A DNA stretch of 64,000 bases from Candidatus Scatomonas merdigallinarum (GCA_018716305.1 DVKB01000004.1:1-64000), one strand, 5' to 3'; shown: positions 44,087 to 53,855, counted from the first letter of the stretch. Program-made: numbers and translations. Notes: a model not told the origin generated them from the sequence alone.

Positions 44087-44689
44087 ATGGATCAGGAAAG
44101 ATTTGAAAAACAGCTCCGGTTTATTCTGGAGGTCGACCGGGAAAAAAATATTCTGCGCCAGACCCACCTCTCCGGAGGCGGCCGGCAGGAGAATGACGCG
44201 GAGCATGCCTGGCACATGGCGGTCATGGCGTATCTGCTCCGGGAATATGCCAATGAACCCATTGACCTGGCAAAAACCATGATGATGATCCTCATCCACG
44301 ACGTGGTGGAGATCGATGCCGGGGACACCTACGCTTACGATGAGGCGGGAGCGGCCACTCAGCGAGAGCGGGAGGAAGCGGCCGCAGAGCGGCTGTTCGG
44401 ACTGCTTCCGGAGGATCAGGGCCGGGAACTGCGGGAACTTTTTGAGGAGTTTGAGGCCTATGAGACTGCGGAGGCCAGATTTGCCCACACCATGGACAAT
44501 TTTCAGCCGCTGATGCTGAACGATTCCAACGGAGGCGGGGACTGGAGGGCGCACGGCGTCCGCCGTTCCCAGGTGGAAAAGCGCAATGAAAAGACGGGAA
44601 CCGGTTCCGAGAAAATATGGGATTACATGCAGAAGATCATTGAAAAAAATGTGCAGAAGGGAAATCTGCTGGAAGAAAAGGAGGACTGA
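44087..44689 (+). CDS. HD-domain phosphohydrolase (YfbR/HDDC2-like)
   Basis: A 200-aa metal-dependent phosphohydrolase. Metal ligands are H in E-N-D-A-E-H-A-W-H, the H-D pair in I-L-I-H-D-V-V-E, and D in F-A-H-T-M-D-N. Family members dephosphorylate 5'-deoxynucleotides (E. coli YfbR); this is the likely role, unproven here. It sits in a chain of small genes behind the pyr operon, and its stop is 4 bp from the aminopeptidase start. Confidence 0.86.
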   Translation: MDQERFEKQLRFILEVDREKNILRQTHLSGGGRQENDAEHAWHMAVMAYLLREYANEPIDLAKTMMMILIHDVVEIDAGDTYAYDEAGAATQREREEAAAERLFGLLPEDQGRELRELFEEFEAYETAEARFAHTMDNFQPLMLNDSNGGGDWRAHGVRRSQVEKRNEKTGTGSEKIWDYMQKIIEKNVQKGNLLEEKED

Positions 44690-44693
44690 GCCC

Positions 44694-46742
44694 ATGGACA
44701 GAGAAGAGGAAGAGCGGTACGGGCTGGCTTTGGAGCGGCTTGGACAGATCCACAAGGAACACTCTGTTCCTGTGATCTTTCGGGATTTTTTTCAGCGGGA
44801 AGCGTCTTTTCTGATCCGCATGGACGCTCTGGCGGAAAAGCTGGCAGCGGGAGAATTCCGCGGCGCCTCTCTGGAGGAACTGGAATGGATCAATCACGGG
44901 CTCTACGCGGAACTTCTGCCGGGGGCGTATGAAGAATGTTACGGCAATCCCGCCTACGCGTCTTCCATGCTGGGTGAAGATTACGGCAGATATTTCAGCT
45001 TTCTCTACGCGGAGCTCCGGGGAATGATCGTTTTTGCCTACGAGGGACGGAAGAGGGACATGCTTTGGTGCATGGAGCTGTTTCTGGAATGCTACCACAT
45101 GTTTGAGGAGGAGGAAGTTCCCGCTCCGGAGAATCTGCGGCAGGCTCTTTACTGGTATGTCAGCGATTACTGCGAGGACATGGTGGAGTACCGGATCCGG
45201 GAACTGGTGGATCCCTCCCTGGATTTCGCGGCCCGGATTATTATGGAAGGGGATCTGACGGATATCCGCTATCTGTACCGGTTCGGAGAATATATCACGG
45301 AAAATGAGCGGAAAACGGCGGAATTTCTGGCCTCTCTTTCGGAGGAGGAGATCCGGGCCATGGCCAGGACCTATACGGAAGGATACCGGATCGGCTTTGA
45401 AGTGACAGGAAAGGATCTGTCCAAAAAGAAGACAGTGAATATCCGCTACTGTCTGGGCTTTGAGCGCATGGTCCGGGAAGCGATTCTGCAGTTTCAGGCC
45501 ATGGGCCTTGCCCCGGTGATTTACCGGTCGGCGGTGCATTCCATCAATAAGCGGCAGAATCTGCGCATCGGCTATTACGGAGCGATTCCCAATAAACAGT
45601 TTGACTACGACCATCGCAATGACGCCGCCGTTTATCTGGATGAAAATCTGGCGGCCAGAAAACTCAGGAGCCAGCAGGAAGCCTTTGAGAAATACAGGAA
45701 ACTGGCGGGGGGACACGCAGGTCCGGCCTGCATTGAGGTGTTTGGGGAAGTTCCCTTTGTGCCGGAGAATAAAAAGAGCGTCTGTGCCCTCACAGAGGAG
45801 CAGCAGAAGCTTCAGGTCCGCATGGACAGTGAATCCGGTCAGATCACCAACCGCTACATCCCTGGGGAGGAGCGGAGTTTTACCATCATTGCCTACCCGG
45901 TGCCGGAGATCGGAGAAAAGTACGAGGAGATCTTCCGGGAGACGGTGAAGATCAATACTCTGGATTACAAAAAATATCAGCGGATCCAGCAGATCCTCAT
46001 AGATCTCCTGGATCAGGGCCTTTCCGTCCATATCGGAGGCCGGGACGGCAATGAGACGGATCTGACTGTGCGGCTGCACACCCTGAAGGATCCGGAGAAG
46101 GAGACGAACTTTGAGAACTGCGTGGCGGACGTGAATATTCCCGTGGGAGAAGTGTTTACATCCCCGGTGCTTTCCGGCACCAGCGGTCTGCTTCATGTGA
46201 AGAAGGTTTATCTGGAGGGGCTGGAATACCGGAATCTGAAGATTTATGTCCGGGACGGCATGGTGACGGATTACAGCTGCTCCAACTTCGAAAAGGAGGA
46301 GGACAACCGCCGTTACATTGAGGAAAACATTCTCTTCCGCCATAAAACCCTGCCCATGGGCGAATTTGCTATCGGCACCAACACCGCCGCCTACACCATG
46401 GCCAGAAAGTACGGCATTGAGGACAAGCTGCCTATCCTTATCGCGGAGAAGACAGGACCGCATTTTGCCTTCGGGGATACCTGCTACAGCTGGCAGGAGG
46501 ACACAAAAGTCTATAATCCCGACGGAAAGGAGATTATTGCCCGGGACAACGAGAGATCTCTGCTGCGGAAAACCGATGTGTCCCAGGCCTATTTTAACTG
46601 CCATACGGATGTCACGATCCCCTACGATGAACTGGGACATATCCGGGTGGCTGCCGGGGACGGGCGGATCCTCTCTATTATCGAGGAGGGCCGCTTTGTA
46701 CCGGAAGGCACGGAAGAACTGAACCAGGCCCTGAAATTCTGA
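44694..46742 (+). CDS. M29-family aminopeptidase
   Basis: A 682-aa metallo-aminopeptidase of the AmpS/PepS group, about 270 residues longer at the N-terminus than usual M29 enzymes (about 410 aa). The C-terminal half holds the metal ligands: E in P-V-G-E-V-F-T-S-P, E in P-M-G-E-F-A-I-G-T-N, H in G-P-H-F-A-F-G-D, and H-x-D in N-C-H-T-D-V-T-I-P. The N-terminal part has no domain I know. The ATG at 44694 follows AAGGAGG. A very long open frame on the opposite strand is a GC artefact. Confidence 0.85.
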   Translation: MDREEEERYGLALERLGQIHKEHSVPVIFRDFFQREASFLIRMDALAEKLAAGEFRGASLEELEWINHGLYAELLPGAYEECYGNPAYASSMLGEDYGRYFSFLYAELRGMIVFAYEGRKRDMLWCMELFLECYHMFEEEEVPAPENLRQALYWYVSDYCEDMVEYRIRELVDPSLDFAARIIMEGDLTDIRYLYRFGEYITENERKTAEFLASLSEEEIRAMARTYTEGYRIGFEVTGKDLSKKKTVNIRYCLGFERMVREAILQFQAMGLAPVIYRSAVHSINKRQNLRIGYYGAIPNKQFDYDHRNDAAVYLDENLAARKLRSQQEAFEKYRKLAGGHAGPACIEVFGEVPFVPENKKSVCALTEEQQKLQVRMDSESGQITNRYIPGEERSFTIIAYPVPEIGEKYEEIFRETVKINTLDYKKYQRIQQILIDLLDQGLSVHIGGRDGNETDLTVRLHTLKDPEKETNFENCVADVNIPVGEVFTSPVLSGTSGLLHVKKVYLEGLEYRNLKIYVRDGMVTDYSCSNFEKEEDNRRYIEENILFRHKTLPMGEFAIGTNTAAYTMARKYGIEDKLPILIAEKTGPHFAFGDTCYSWQEDTKVYNPDGKEIIARDNERSLLRKTDVSQAYFNCHTDVTIPYDELGHIRVAAGDGRILSIIEEGRFVPEGTEELNQALKF

Positions 46743-46770
46743 GGATTTTTCCAAACCGGAAAGAAAGCGG

Positions 46771-46799
46771 TTGACAAGGGCAGAGGCTGTCAGTACAAT
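46771..46799 (+). promoter_or_regulatory. Promoter of the purE operon
   Basis: TTGACA (46771-46776), 17-bp spacer, TACAAT (46794-46799). The leader to purE is about 65 bases of AT-rich sequence; no purine riboswitch is seen. Confidence 0.85.
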
Positions 46800-46873
46800 G
46801 CTTATAAGTAATTATAAAGTGATTTGCAATACTTATTAACAAAGCTTATTAATACTAAAAAGGAGAGAAAATT

Positions 46874-47380
46874 ATGGCTAAGGTTGGAATTGTTATGGGC
46901 AGCGATTCGGACATGCCGGTGATGGCGAAAGCCGCCGACATTCTGGAAAAGTTCGGGATTGATTATGAGATGACGATTATCTCTGCCCACCGGGAGCCGG
47001 ATGTATTTTTTGAATACGCGAAGACCGCGGAGGAGAAAGGCTTTAAGGTAATTATTGCCGGAGCGGGCATGGCAGCGCATCTGCCGGGCATGTGCGCGGC
47101 AATTTTCCCCATGCCGGTGATCGGTATTCCCATGCACACCACTTCCCTGGGAGGCAGGGATTCTCTCTATTCTATTGTACAGATGCCCAGCGGCATCCCC
47201 GTGGCCACCGTGGCCATCAACGGAGGAGCCAACGCAGGCATCCTGGCAGCCAAGATCCTGGCTACCGGCGATCCGGAACTGCTGCAGAAGGTAAAGGATT
47301 ACGCCGCGGAGCTGAAAAGCCAGGTGGAAGCCAAGGACGCGAAGCTTCAGCAGGTGGGTTACAAAAATTATACAAAATAA
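46874..47380 (+). CDS. purE: N5-carboxyaminoimidazole ribonucleotide mutase PurE
   Basis: PurE moves the carboxyl group to form CAIR in purine synthesis. The 168-aa class I protein has G-S-D-S-D-M-P-V, the S-A-H-R-E-P-D catalytic His region and G-M-A-A-H-L-P-G. AAGGAGAG precedes the ATG. It is the first gene of the pur operon, 12 bp before purM. purK is not next to it. Confidence 0.95.
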   Translation: MAKVGIVMGSDSDMPVMAKAADILEKFGIDYEMTIISAHREPDVFFEYAKTAEEKGFKVIIAGAGMAAHLPGMCAAIFPMPVIGIPMHTTSLGGRDSLYSIVQMPSGIPVATVAINGGANAGILAAKILATGDPELLQKVKDYAAELKSQVEAKDAKLQQVGYKNYTK

Positions 47381-47392
47381 GCGGAGGGAGCT

Positions 47393-48418
47393 ATGGATTA
47401 CAAGCATTCAGGCGTAGATATCGAAGCCGGATACAAAGCGGTGGAACTGATGAAAAAGCATGTGGCCAGAACGGCAAGGCCGGAGATGCTGGGAGGACTG
47501 GGCGGTTTTTCCGGAGCCTTTTCCATGGATAAATTTAAAAACATGGAGCATCCTACCCTGGTGTCCGGCACCGACGGTGTGGGAACCAAGCTGAAATTGG
47601 CGTTTCTTATGGACAAGCACGATACGGTGGGCATTGACTGTGTGGCTATGTGCGTCAACGACATTGCCTGCGCGGGAGGAGAGCCCCTGTTTTTCCTGGA
47701 TTACATTGCCTGCGGCAAAAATATCCCTGAGCGGATCGCGGACATTGTCAGCGGCGTGGCGGAAGGCTGCGTCCAGGCGGGAGCTGCCCTCATCGGAGGG
47801 GAGACCGCGGAGATGCCGGGATTTTATCCGGAAGACGAGTACGATCTGGCGGGCTTCGCGGTAGGCGTTGTGGATGAAAAGGATCTCATCACCGGGTCTT
47901 CCTTAAGCTCCGGGGATGTACTCATCGGCATGGCTTCCTCCGGCGTCCACAGCAACGGATTCTCTCTGGTGCGGAAAGTCTTTGAGATGTCCAGGGAATC
48001 CCTGGAAACCTATTATGAAGAACTGGGCACCACCCTGGGAGAGGCGCTGCTGGCCCCCACCAAAATCTATGTGAAGGCTTTGAAGAGCATCAAAGACGCG
48101 GGAGTCACCGTGAAGGCCTGCAGCCACATTACCGGCGGCGGCTTCTATGAGAATGTGCCCCGGATGCTGCGGGAGGATGTGGACGCCCTGATCCAGAAGG
48201 ACAGCTACCCTGTGCCCCCCATCTTTAAACTGCTGGCGGAAAAAGGCCAGGTGGAAGAGCATGTGATGTACAACACCTACAACATGGGTATCGGCATGAT
48301 CGTGGCCGTAAATCCCGAGGATGTGGACACCGCCATGCGGGCTATAGAAGCGGCCGGGGAAAAACCCTATATTATCGGACACATCGAGTCCGGCAAAAAA
48401 CAGGTACAGTTGATCTGA
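47393..48418 (+). CDS. purM: Phosphoribosylformylglycinamidine cyclo-ligase
   Basis: PurM forms aminoimidazole ribotide from FGAM. The 341-aa protein starts [13 protein letters not shown], typical of the family, and has [11 protein letters not shown] and the [12 protein letters not shown]-binding motif, plus the H-I-T-G-G-G-F motif. GGAGGG precedes the ATG. It is followed by an intra-operon hairpin and purN. Confidence 0.96.
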   Translation: MDYKHSGVDIEAGYKAVELMKKHVARTARPEMLGGLGGFSGAFSMDKFKNMEHPTLVSGTDGVGTKLKLAFLMDKHDTVGIDCVAMCVNDIACAGGEPLFFLDYIACGKNIPERIADIVSGVAEGCVQAGAALIGGETAEMPGFYPEDEYDLAGFAVGVVDEKDLITGSSLSSGDVLIGMASSGVHSNGFSLVRKVFEMSRESLETYYEELGTTLGEALLAPTKIYVKALKSIKDAGVTVKACSHITGGGFYENVPRMLREDVDALIQKDSYPVPPIFKLLAEKGQVEEHVMYNTYNMGIGMIVAVNPEDVDTAMRAIEAAGEKPYIIGHIESGKKQVQLI

Positions 48419-48429
48419 GAAAGCGGCAG

Positions 48430-48469
48430 GCAGGCCTCCCCTTGAGAAAAACGGGGCGGGGCCTGCTTT
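48430..48469 (+). terminator. Weak hairpin between purM and purN
   Basis: GCAGGCC (48430-48436) pairs with GGCCTGC (48460-48466), plus an inner CCCC/GGGG, followed by TTTCT. It may reduce but not stop read-through into purN. Confidence 0.45.
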
Positions 48470-48491
48470 CTATAACCAGGAGGAAAAAAAT

Positions 48492-49115
48492 ATGTTAAAG
48501 ACAGCAGTATTGGTGTCCGGCGGCGGCACCAACCTCCAGGCCATTCTGGACGCGGTGGACGCGGGAGAGATCACCAACGCGGAGATTTCAGTGGTGATCA
48601 GCAATAATCCCGGAGCTTACGCGCTGGAGCGGGCACGGGCAAAAGGGGTGGAGGCAGTCTGCATTTCGCCGAAAGATTTCGGGACCAGAGAGCAGTTCCA
48701 CCAGGCGCTGCTTGATAAACTCCAGTCGGAGGGCGTGGATCTTATTGTGCTGGCAGGTTTTCTGGTGGTGATCCCGGAGATGCTGGTCAGGGCTTACCCC
48801 AACCGCATCATCAACGTGCATCCGTCCCTGATCCCCTCCTTCTGCGGCACCGGCTACTACGGGCTGAAGGTCCATGAGGCGGCCCTGGCCAGAGGTGTGA
48901 AGGTGACGGGCGCCACGGTTCACTTTGTGGATGCCGGCACGGATACGGGTCCCATTATTCTGCAGAGGGCCGTGGAGATCCGGGAGGGAGATACCCCTCA
49001 GATCCTGCAGCGACGGGTCATGGAGCAGGCGGAGTGGGTGATCCTGCCCAAAGCCATTGATCTCATTGCCAACGGAAGGGTTACGGTGGAGAAAGGCCTG
49101 GCTCATATCCGATAG
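48492..49115 (+). CDS. purN: Phosphoribosylglycinamide formyltransferase
   Basis: PurN adds the formyl group to GAR. The 207-aa protein has the V-S-G-G-G-T-N-L-Q motif, catalytic N-V-H-P-S-L-I-P-S-F, and the conserved V-H-F-V-D-A-G-T-D-T-G-P-I-I. The ribosome site is AGGAGG. It is in the pur operon, 46 bp before purD. Confidence 0.95.
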   Translation: MLKTAVLVSGGGTNLQAILDAVDAGEITNAEISVVISNNPGAYALERARAKGVEAVCISPKDFGTREQFHQALLDKLQSEGVDLIVLAGFLVVIPEMLVRAYPNRIINVHPSLIPSFCGTGYYGLKVHEAALARGVKVTGATVHFVDAGTDTGPIILQRAVEIREGDTPQILQRRVMEQAEWVILPKAIDLIANGRVTVEKGLAHIR

Positions 49116-49161
49116 TGTTTGAAGCGAAAGTATTTACATAGAGAGAAGAGAGGTTTTACAG

Positions 49162-50436
49162 ATGAAGATTTTGATCGTGGGAAGCGGCGGCAGAGAACAC
49201 GCCATCGCCTGGAAAGTAAGCCAGAGTCCTCTGGCGGAGAAAATTTACTGCGCTCCCGGAAACGCCGGCATCGCGGAGGTGGCCGAGTGCGTGGACATCG
49301 GCGCCATGGAATTTGACAAGCTGGCATCTTTTGCCAAAGAGAAGGCCATCGACCTGACCATTATCGGTATGGACGATCCCCTGGTGGGAGGCATTGTGGA
49401 TGTTTTTGAGGCACAGGGTCTGCGTGTGTTCGGTCCCCGGAAAAACGCGGCCATCCTGGAAGGCTCCAAGGCCTTTTCCAAAGATCTGATGAAAAAGTAC
49501 CACATTCCCACAGCGGCCTATGAGACCTTTGACGATCCGCGGAAAGCGGAGGAATATCTGAAGACGGCAAAATTCCCCATTGTCCTTAAGGCTGACGGGC
49601 TGGCTCTGGGAAAAGGCGTGCTGATCTGCAATACGCTGGAGGAGGCTCTGGAGGGGGTAAAGACCATTATGCTGGACAAAAAGTTCGGCTCCGCGGGAAA
49701 CCATATGGTCATCGAGGAGTTTATGACCGGGCGGGAAGTCTCTGTGCTGTCCTTTGTGGACGGAAAGACTATTAAGACCATGGCTTCCGCCCAGGACCAT
49801 AAGCGGGCCAAGGACGGAGACCAGGGACTGAACACCGGCGGTATGGGAAACTTTTCTCCTACGCCTTTCTACACCAAAGAAGTGGACGACTTCTGCCGGA
49901 AATATATTTTCCAGCCCACCGTGGACGCCATGGCGGCGGAGGGCCGGGAGTTTAAGGGCGTGATTTTCTTCGGGCTCATGCTTACCCCGGAGGGCCCCAA
50001 AGTACTGGAATACAACGCCCGCTTCGGAGATCCGGAAGCCCAGGTAGTCCTGCCCAGAATGGAGAACGATATGGTGGAGGTGGTGGAAGCCTGCATCGAC
50101 GGCCGTCTGGATCAGATCGATCTGAAATTCAAGGAGGACGCGGCTGTTTGCGTGGTACTGGCCAGCGACGGGTACCCGGTCTCCTACGAAAAGGGTCTGC
50201 CTATCCGGGGCCTGGAGAACTTTAAAGGCAAGGACGGTTACTACGTGTTCCATGCGGGAACCAAGTTCGGCCCGGAGGGACAGGTACTCACCAACGGCGG
50301 CAGAGTCCTGGGAGTCACCGCTCTGGGCAAAGACCTGAAGGAAGCCAGGAAGAACGCCTACGAGGCCGTGGACTGGGTAGATTTCGACAACAAATACTAT
50401 CGGCACGACATTGGAAAGGCCATTGACGAGGCATAA
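49162..50436 (+). CDS. purD: Phosphoribosylamine-glycine ligase
   Basis: PurD joins phosphoribosylamine and glycine. The 424-aa ATP-grasp enzyme begins [12 protein letters not shown] and has [11 protein letters not shown] and N-T-G-G-M-G-N-F-S, with [21 protein letters not shown] precedes the ATG. It is the last pur gene here; the macrodomain gene starts 3 bp after its stop. Confidence 0.96.
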   Translation: MKILIVGSGGREHAIAWKVSQSPLAEKIYCAPGNAGIAEVAECVDIGAMEFDKLASFAKEKAIDLTIIGMDDPLVGGIVDVFEAQGLRVFGPRKNAAILEGSKAFSKDLMKKYHIPTAAYETFDDPRKAEEYLKTAKFPIVLKADGLALGKGVLICNTLEEALEGVKTIMLDKKFGSAGNHMVIEEFMTGREVSVLSFVDGKTIKTMASAQDHKRAKDGDQGLNTGGMGNFSPTPFYTKEVDDFCRKYIFQPTVDAMAAEGREFKGVIFFGLMLTPEGPKVLEYNARFGDPEAQVVLPRMENDMVEVVEACIDGRLDQIDLKFKEDAAVCVVLASDGYPVSYEKGLPIRGLENFKGKDGYYVFHAGTKFGPEGQVLTNGGRVLGVTALGKDLKEARKNAYEAVDWVDFDNKYYRHDIGKAIDEA

Positions 50437-50438
50437 AG

Positions 50439-51416
50439 ATGCCGCTGCGGATTGTAAGAAATGATATTACGAAGATGAAAGTGGACGCCATTGTAAACGC
50501 CGCCAATTCTACCCTTCTGGGAGGCGGAGGCGTGGACGGCTGCATTCACCGGGCCGCAGGGCCGGCGCTGCTGGCGGAGTGCAGGACCCTGGGAGGCTGT
50601 GAGACGGGAAACGCCAAGATCACAGGGGCTGGAAATCTGCCCTGCCGGTATGTGATTCATACGGTAGGACCTATATGGAGGGGCGGAACCCACGGAGAAA
50701 GGGAGAAATTAACTTCCTGCTACCGCACTTCCCTGGAACTGGCAAGAGAACACCAATGTGAGAGCGTGGCCTTTCCCCTGATCTCCTCCGGTATTTACGG
50801 GTATCCCAAAGATCAGGCCCTGCAGGTGGCGGCGGAGGCCATCAGCGCTTTTCTTATGGAGCATGAGATGCAGGTTTTCCTGGTGATCTTTGACAGGAAG
50901 GCTTACCAGATCAGCAGCCGGCTTTTTGAGGATATCGCTGAGTACATTGACGACCACTACGCAGAGGCCCATACAGACCGGGGACGCCTGCTGATGGCGC
51001 CATCGTTTTCAGATACGGGGACGCCCTGGCCTTCTTATAAAAGCGCGGCAAGCCTTAGGGAAGCTCTGGCGCATATAGATGAAAGCTTCTCGGAGATGCT
51101 GCTGCGGAAGATCAATGAGAGGGGCATGAAAGATTCTGAGTGCTATAAAAAAGCCAATATTGACCGGAAACTTTTTTCAAAGATCCGGGGAGACAGACTG
51201 TACAGGCCCAGCAAACCTACGGCAGCCGCCTTTGCCATAGCGCTGGAGCTTTCCCTGGAGGAGACCAGGGAATTGCTTGGGAAAGCCGGATTTGCCCTTT
51301 CCCGTTCCAGCAAATTTGATATCATCATTGAGTATTTTATTGAGCACGGGAATTATAATATCTTCGAGATCAATGAAGCGCTTTTTGCCTTCGAACAGAA
51401 CCTGCTGGGAGGCTGA
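50439..51416 (+). CDS. Macrodomain protein with C-terminal helix-turn-helix-like domain
   Basis: A 325-aa two-domain protein. Residues 1 to about 165 form a macro domain of the MacroD/YmdB type ([17 protein letters not shown] and S-S-G-I-Y-G-Y-P), which removes ADP-ribose or O-acetyl-ADP-ribose. After a linker, residues 230-325 form a helical domain ([16 protein letters not shown] and [17 protein letters not shown]) that looks like an HTH. The fusion is found in clostridial stress loci linked to vWA or kinase proteins. Here a broken vWA gene follows after a terminator. Confidence 0.85.
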   Translation: MPLRIVRNDITKMKVDAIVNAANSTLLGGGGVDGCIHRAAGPALLAECRTLGGCETGNAKITGAGNLPCRYVIHTVGPIWRGGTHGEREKLTSCYRTSLELAREHQCESVAFPLISSGIYGYPKDQALQVAAEAISAFLMEHEMQVFLVIFDRKAYQISSRLFEDIAEYIDDHYAEAHTDRGRLLMAPSFSDTGTPWPSYKSAASLREALAHIDESFSEMLLRKINERGMKDSECYKKANIDRKLFSKIRGDRLYRPSKPTAAAFAIALELSLEETRELLGKAGFALSRSSKFDIIIEYFIEHGNYNIFEINEALFAFEQNLLGG

Positions 51417-51481
51417 AAAGCGGGGAGCCCGGATGAAATTGTCGCCTGACAGGCGACCTGAAAAAATAAACTCTGCTATAA

Positions 51482-51520
51482 AATGTGACTGTAAGGGAAA
51501 CCGGACAGTCACATTTTTTT
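51482..51520 (+). terminator. Terminator after the macrodomain gene
   Basis: AATGTGACTGT (51482-51492) pairs with ACAGTCACATT (51505-51515), followed by a T-run. A separate dyad, GTCGCCTGACAGGCGAC, lies upstream at 51441-51457. Confidence 0.85.
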
Positions 51521-51543
51521 CAGAAAATAGAGGAGGCAGAAAC

Positions 51544-51735
51544 ATGGGAAAAGATTTAACAGAGATCGTTTTTATTCTTGACCGCAGCGGATCCATGAGC
51601 GGCCTGGAGGCGGACACCATCGGGGGCTTCAACTCCATGATCCAGAGGCAGAAAAAAGAGCGGGGCCGGCCTTTGGGCGCCGCCTGGAAAAAACAGATCG
51701 ATGAGGACTACAGAAAACGTGCCGGCAGAATCTGA
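51544..51735 (+). pseudogene. vWA-domain protein with internal deletion
   Basis: A 63-codon frame after AGGAGG. It starts like clostridial vWA proteins: T-E-I-V-F-I-L-D-R-S-G-S-M-S-G-L-E-A-D-T, which includes the MIDAS D-x-S-x-S motif. After about residue 40 the sequence jumps to a basic tail (A-W-K-K-Q-I-D-E-D-Y-R) resembling the usual C-terminus. About 150-200 residues in the middle, including the rest of the MIDAS, are missing. I infer an in-frame internal deletion that fuses start and end. Full-length relatives usually sit next to the macrodomain-HTH gene. A functional short protein is unlikely. Confidence 0.65.
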
Positions 51736-51779
51736 TTTACCTCTATCAGGTCAGCATAAAAGAAATATTAGAAAAAAGA

Positions 51780-51808
51780 TTGAAAATTACAAAATTTTCA
51801 GATATGAT
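51780..51808 (+). promoter_or_regulatory. Promoter of glnA
   Basis: TTGAAA (51780-51785), 17-bp spacer, TATGAT (51803-51808). Confidence 0.7.
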
Positions 51809-51874
51809 GGTTCTATACAAGCTTCACGGGGGTGACAGAAACAAAAATAATTATTGTATTGGGAGGAACTTTTT

Positions 51875-53299
51875 ATGTCAATGACAGTCGAGGGTTTCAT
51901 GAAAATGATCGAGGACCATCATATCCAGATGATCGATTTTAAGATCGTGGATATTAACGGCCAGTACCGCCATGTGACCATACCGGCGCGGCAGTTTTCC
52001 GAGGATACGCTGAAGAACGGCATCGGTTTCGATGCGTCCAACTATGGATACGCGGTGGTGGAGAAGAGCGACATGGTCTTCATTCCGGATCTGGATACGG
52101 CTATGGTAGATCCCTTCTGCCAGCCGCCTACGCTTTCCGTAACGGGAAACGCCATGATCATCGATCATCCGGAAAACCGTCCCCTGGATCAGTACCCCAG
52201 AAACATTGTGCAGGCGGCCAACCGCTATATGAAGGAGACGGGGATCGCCGATACCATGATCATTCTGCCGGAGTTTGAGTTTTATCTGTTTGACAGCGTG
52301 GGCTGGGAGGTACAGCCCTACTCCATCAGCATGAATCTGGATGTGAACCAGGCGCCCTGGAACAGCGCCGTGGAAGGCCGGGGATGCGTCGTGCCCCACC
52401 AGAAAGCCTATCATGTGGCGAAGCCTTTTGACAAGGCTTACGAGTGCCGCTCCGAGATGTGCATGGAGATGGAAAAGGCGGGGATCCCCATCAAATACCA
52501 TCATCCGGAAGTGGGAGCCTCCGGCCAGTTTGAGATCGAACCCCGGCTGGGGGAGATGACCAAAATGGCGGACGATACCATGATGATCAAGTACATCATC
52601 CACAACGTGGCCATGAAGTACGGCAAGACGGCTACATTGATGCCCAAGCCTGTTTACGGGGAGGCAGGGAACGGCATGCATGTGCATATGCTGCTTTTGA
52701 AGGAAGGCCAGCCGGTGTTCTCCGATGATAATGGATACTCCCACCTGAGCCGCACCGCCCACTATTTTATGGGGGGGCTGCTGAAGCATATTTCCTCTCT
52801 GTGCGCCATTACCAATCCCAGCACCAACTCCTTTAAGCGGCTGGTTCCGGGATTTGAGGCCCCGGTGACTGTGGGATACGCTACATCCAACCGCAGCGCC
52901 GTGATCCGGATCCCCGCCTACGCCAAGGAGCCTTCCATGCGCCGGTTTGAACTGCGGAACCCGGACGCCACCTGCAATCCTTACCTCTGCTACGCGGCCA
53001 TCCTTATGGCGGGGCTGGACGGGGTGAAGAATCAGATCGATCCCCACGAGAACGGCTGGGGGCCCTACGATATGAACCTGTATTCCCTTTCCCAGGAGGA
53101 AAAGGCGAAGCTGCAGGCCCTGCCTGCTTCCCTGGACGCGGCCCTGGACGCCCTGGAGGCGGACCACGAATACCTGACTGCCGGCGGCGTGTTCCCGGAG
53201 CAGCTGATCAGGAACTTCATTGCGGTGAAGCGGCAGGAGTGCCTGGAGCTGGCGGCGGTGCCCCATCCCGCGGAGTTCGCGAGATATTACAATCTGTAA
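51875..53299 (+). CDS. glnA: Glutamine synthetase (type I)
   Basis: GlnA makes glutamine from glutamate and ammonia. The 474-aa enzyme has the ATP and metal motifs: L-P-E-F-E-F-Y, H-H-E/P-E-V-G-A-S-G-Q-F-E-I-E, G-N-G-M-H-V-H-M, N-P-S-T-N-S-F-K-R-L-V-P-G-F-E-A-P and N-R-S-A-V-I-R-I-P. The ATG at 51875 follows GGGAGGA; a TTG 21 bases upstream is rejected. The gene is monocistronic. No GlnR site was recognised, and the downstream leader RNA has its own promoter. Confidence 0.94.
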   Translation: MSMTVEGFMKMIEDHHIQMIDFKIVDINGQYRHVTIPARQFSEDTLKNGIGFDASNYGYAVVEKSDMVFIPDLDTAMVDPFCQPPTLSVTGNAMIIDHPENRPLDQYPRNIVQAANRYMKETGIADTMIILPEFEFYLFDSVGWEVQPYSISMNLDVNQAPWNSAVEGRGCVVPHQKAYHVAKPFDKAYECRSEMCMEMEKAGIPIKYHHPEVGASGQFEIEPRLGEMTKMADDTMMIKYIIHNVAMKYGKTATLMPKPVYGEAGNGMHVHMLLLKEGQPVFSDDNGYSHLSRTAHYFMGGLLKHISSLCAITNPSTNSFKRLVPGFEAPVTVGYATSNRSAVIRIPAYAKEPSMRRFELRNPDATCNPYLCYAAILMAGLDGVKNQIDPHENGWGPYDMNLYSLSQEEKAKLQALPASLDAALDALEADHEYLTAGGVFPEQLIRNFIAVKRQECLELAAVPHPAEFARYYNL

Positions 53300-53332
53300 G
53301 GTACGAGGCCGATGTAAAATTTTCGTATTTTA

Positions 53333-53361
53333 TTGACAAACCTTTCAAAATTGGTTATCAT
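53333..53361 (+). promoter_or_regulatory. Promoter of the structured leader RNA of the polyamine operon
   Basis: TTGACA (53333-53338), 17-bp spacer, TATCAT (53356-53361), 34 bp after the glnA stop. Confidence 0.8.
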
Positions 53362-53367
53362 GAAGTC

Positions 53368-53774
53368 GTTATGGAAGTTTGGCAAAACAGAGTTTCCATG
53401 CAAATATTTTTGACCACCCTTCGGGGTTAAAGGCCATACGGACAGCCGGGTCAACTGCCGATTGGCGGCGCAGCCGCCTTATTGATTGAGTTAGAAGCTC
53501 AAATTTTATAAGTTGGTTACTTTATAACCGCCGCATATCATGCGCACATCAACTTGTGAAACGGTCAATAAGAGTAGTGAAAGTAATATTTGCGGGTACA
53601 GCGTTTCTGCTGCGGCCTTTACTAGAGACTCTGATTTCTGCTATTCCGAATGAATCGAAAAGACGGACAGGATATGAGGAGCCGGATTCTGAAAGGATCC
53701 GGTCCGGGAAAATGTCCGGGCAGAGAATGTTCAGGCCGGGTAATGTGCTGTGTCAGCGGATTGCCCGGCTTTTT
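53368..53774 (+). ncRNA. Structured non-coding RNA ahead of the polyamine operon (possibly raiA-motif)
   Basis: About 400 bases between a good promoter and a terminator, without a credible gene. Helices seen include GGCGGC-GCA-GCCGCC (53464-53478), TTATTGA (53479-53485) with TCAATAA (53565-53571), CAGC-GTTTC-GCTG type hairpins near 53610, and a long-range TAGTGAAAG/CTTTACTA pair. It looks like a compact multi-branched RNA. The resemblance to the raiA motif of Firmicutes is from memory and uncertain. The 3' part may act as an attenuator for speD, or the RNA may be independent of the operon. Confidence 0.6.
53735..53774 (+). terminator. Terminator/attenuator upstream of speD
   Basis: GCCGGGTAAT (53735-53744) pairs with ATTGCCCGGC (53760-53769; one G-T pair), followed by five T's. 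CCGGGCA at 53716-53722 could pair with TGCCCGG at 53762-53768 instead, so two exclusive folds are possible. Confidence 0.75.
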
Positions 53775-53855
53775 CCGCGCCATACACCAGGCAGGCATTT
53801 GCCGTAAAACCGGCGGGGAGCAAAGCAGCCCCGGCCGTTGTGAGGAGGATACGAG

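Noticed and set aside
44637-46754. 705-aa open frame antisense to the aminopeptidase
   Set aside because: The opposite strand has clear metal-binding motifs and a ribosome site; the antisense frame arises from GC-rich codons.
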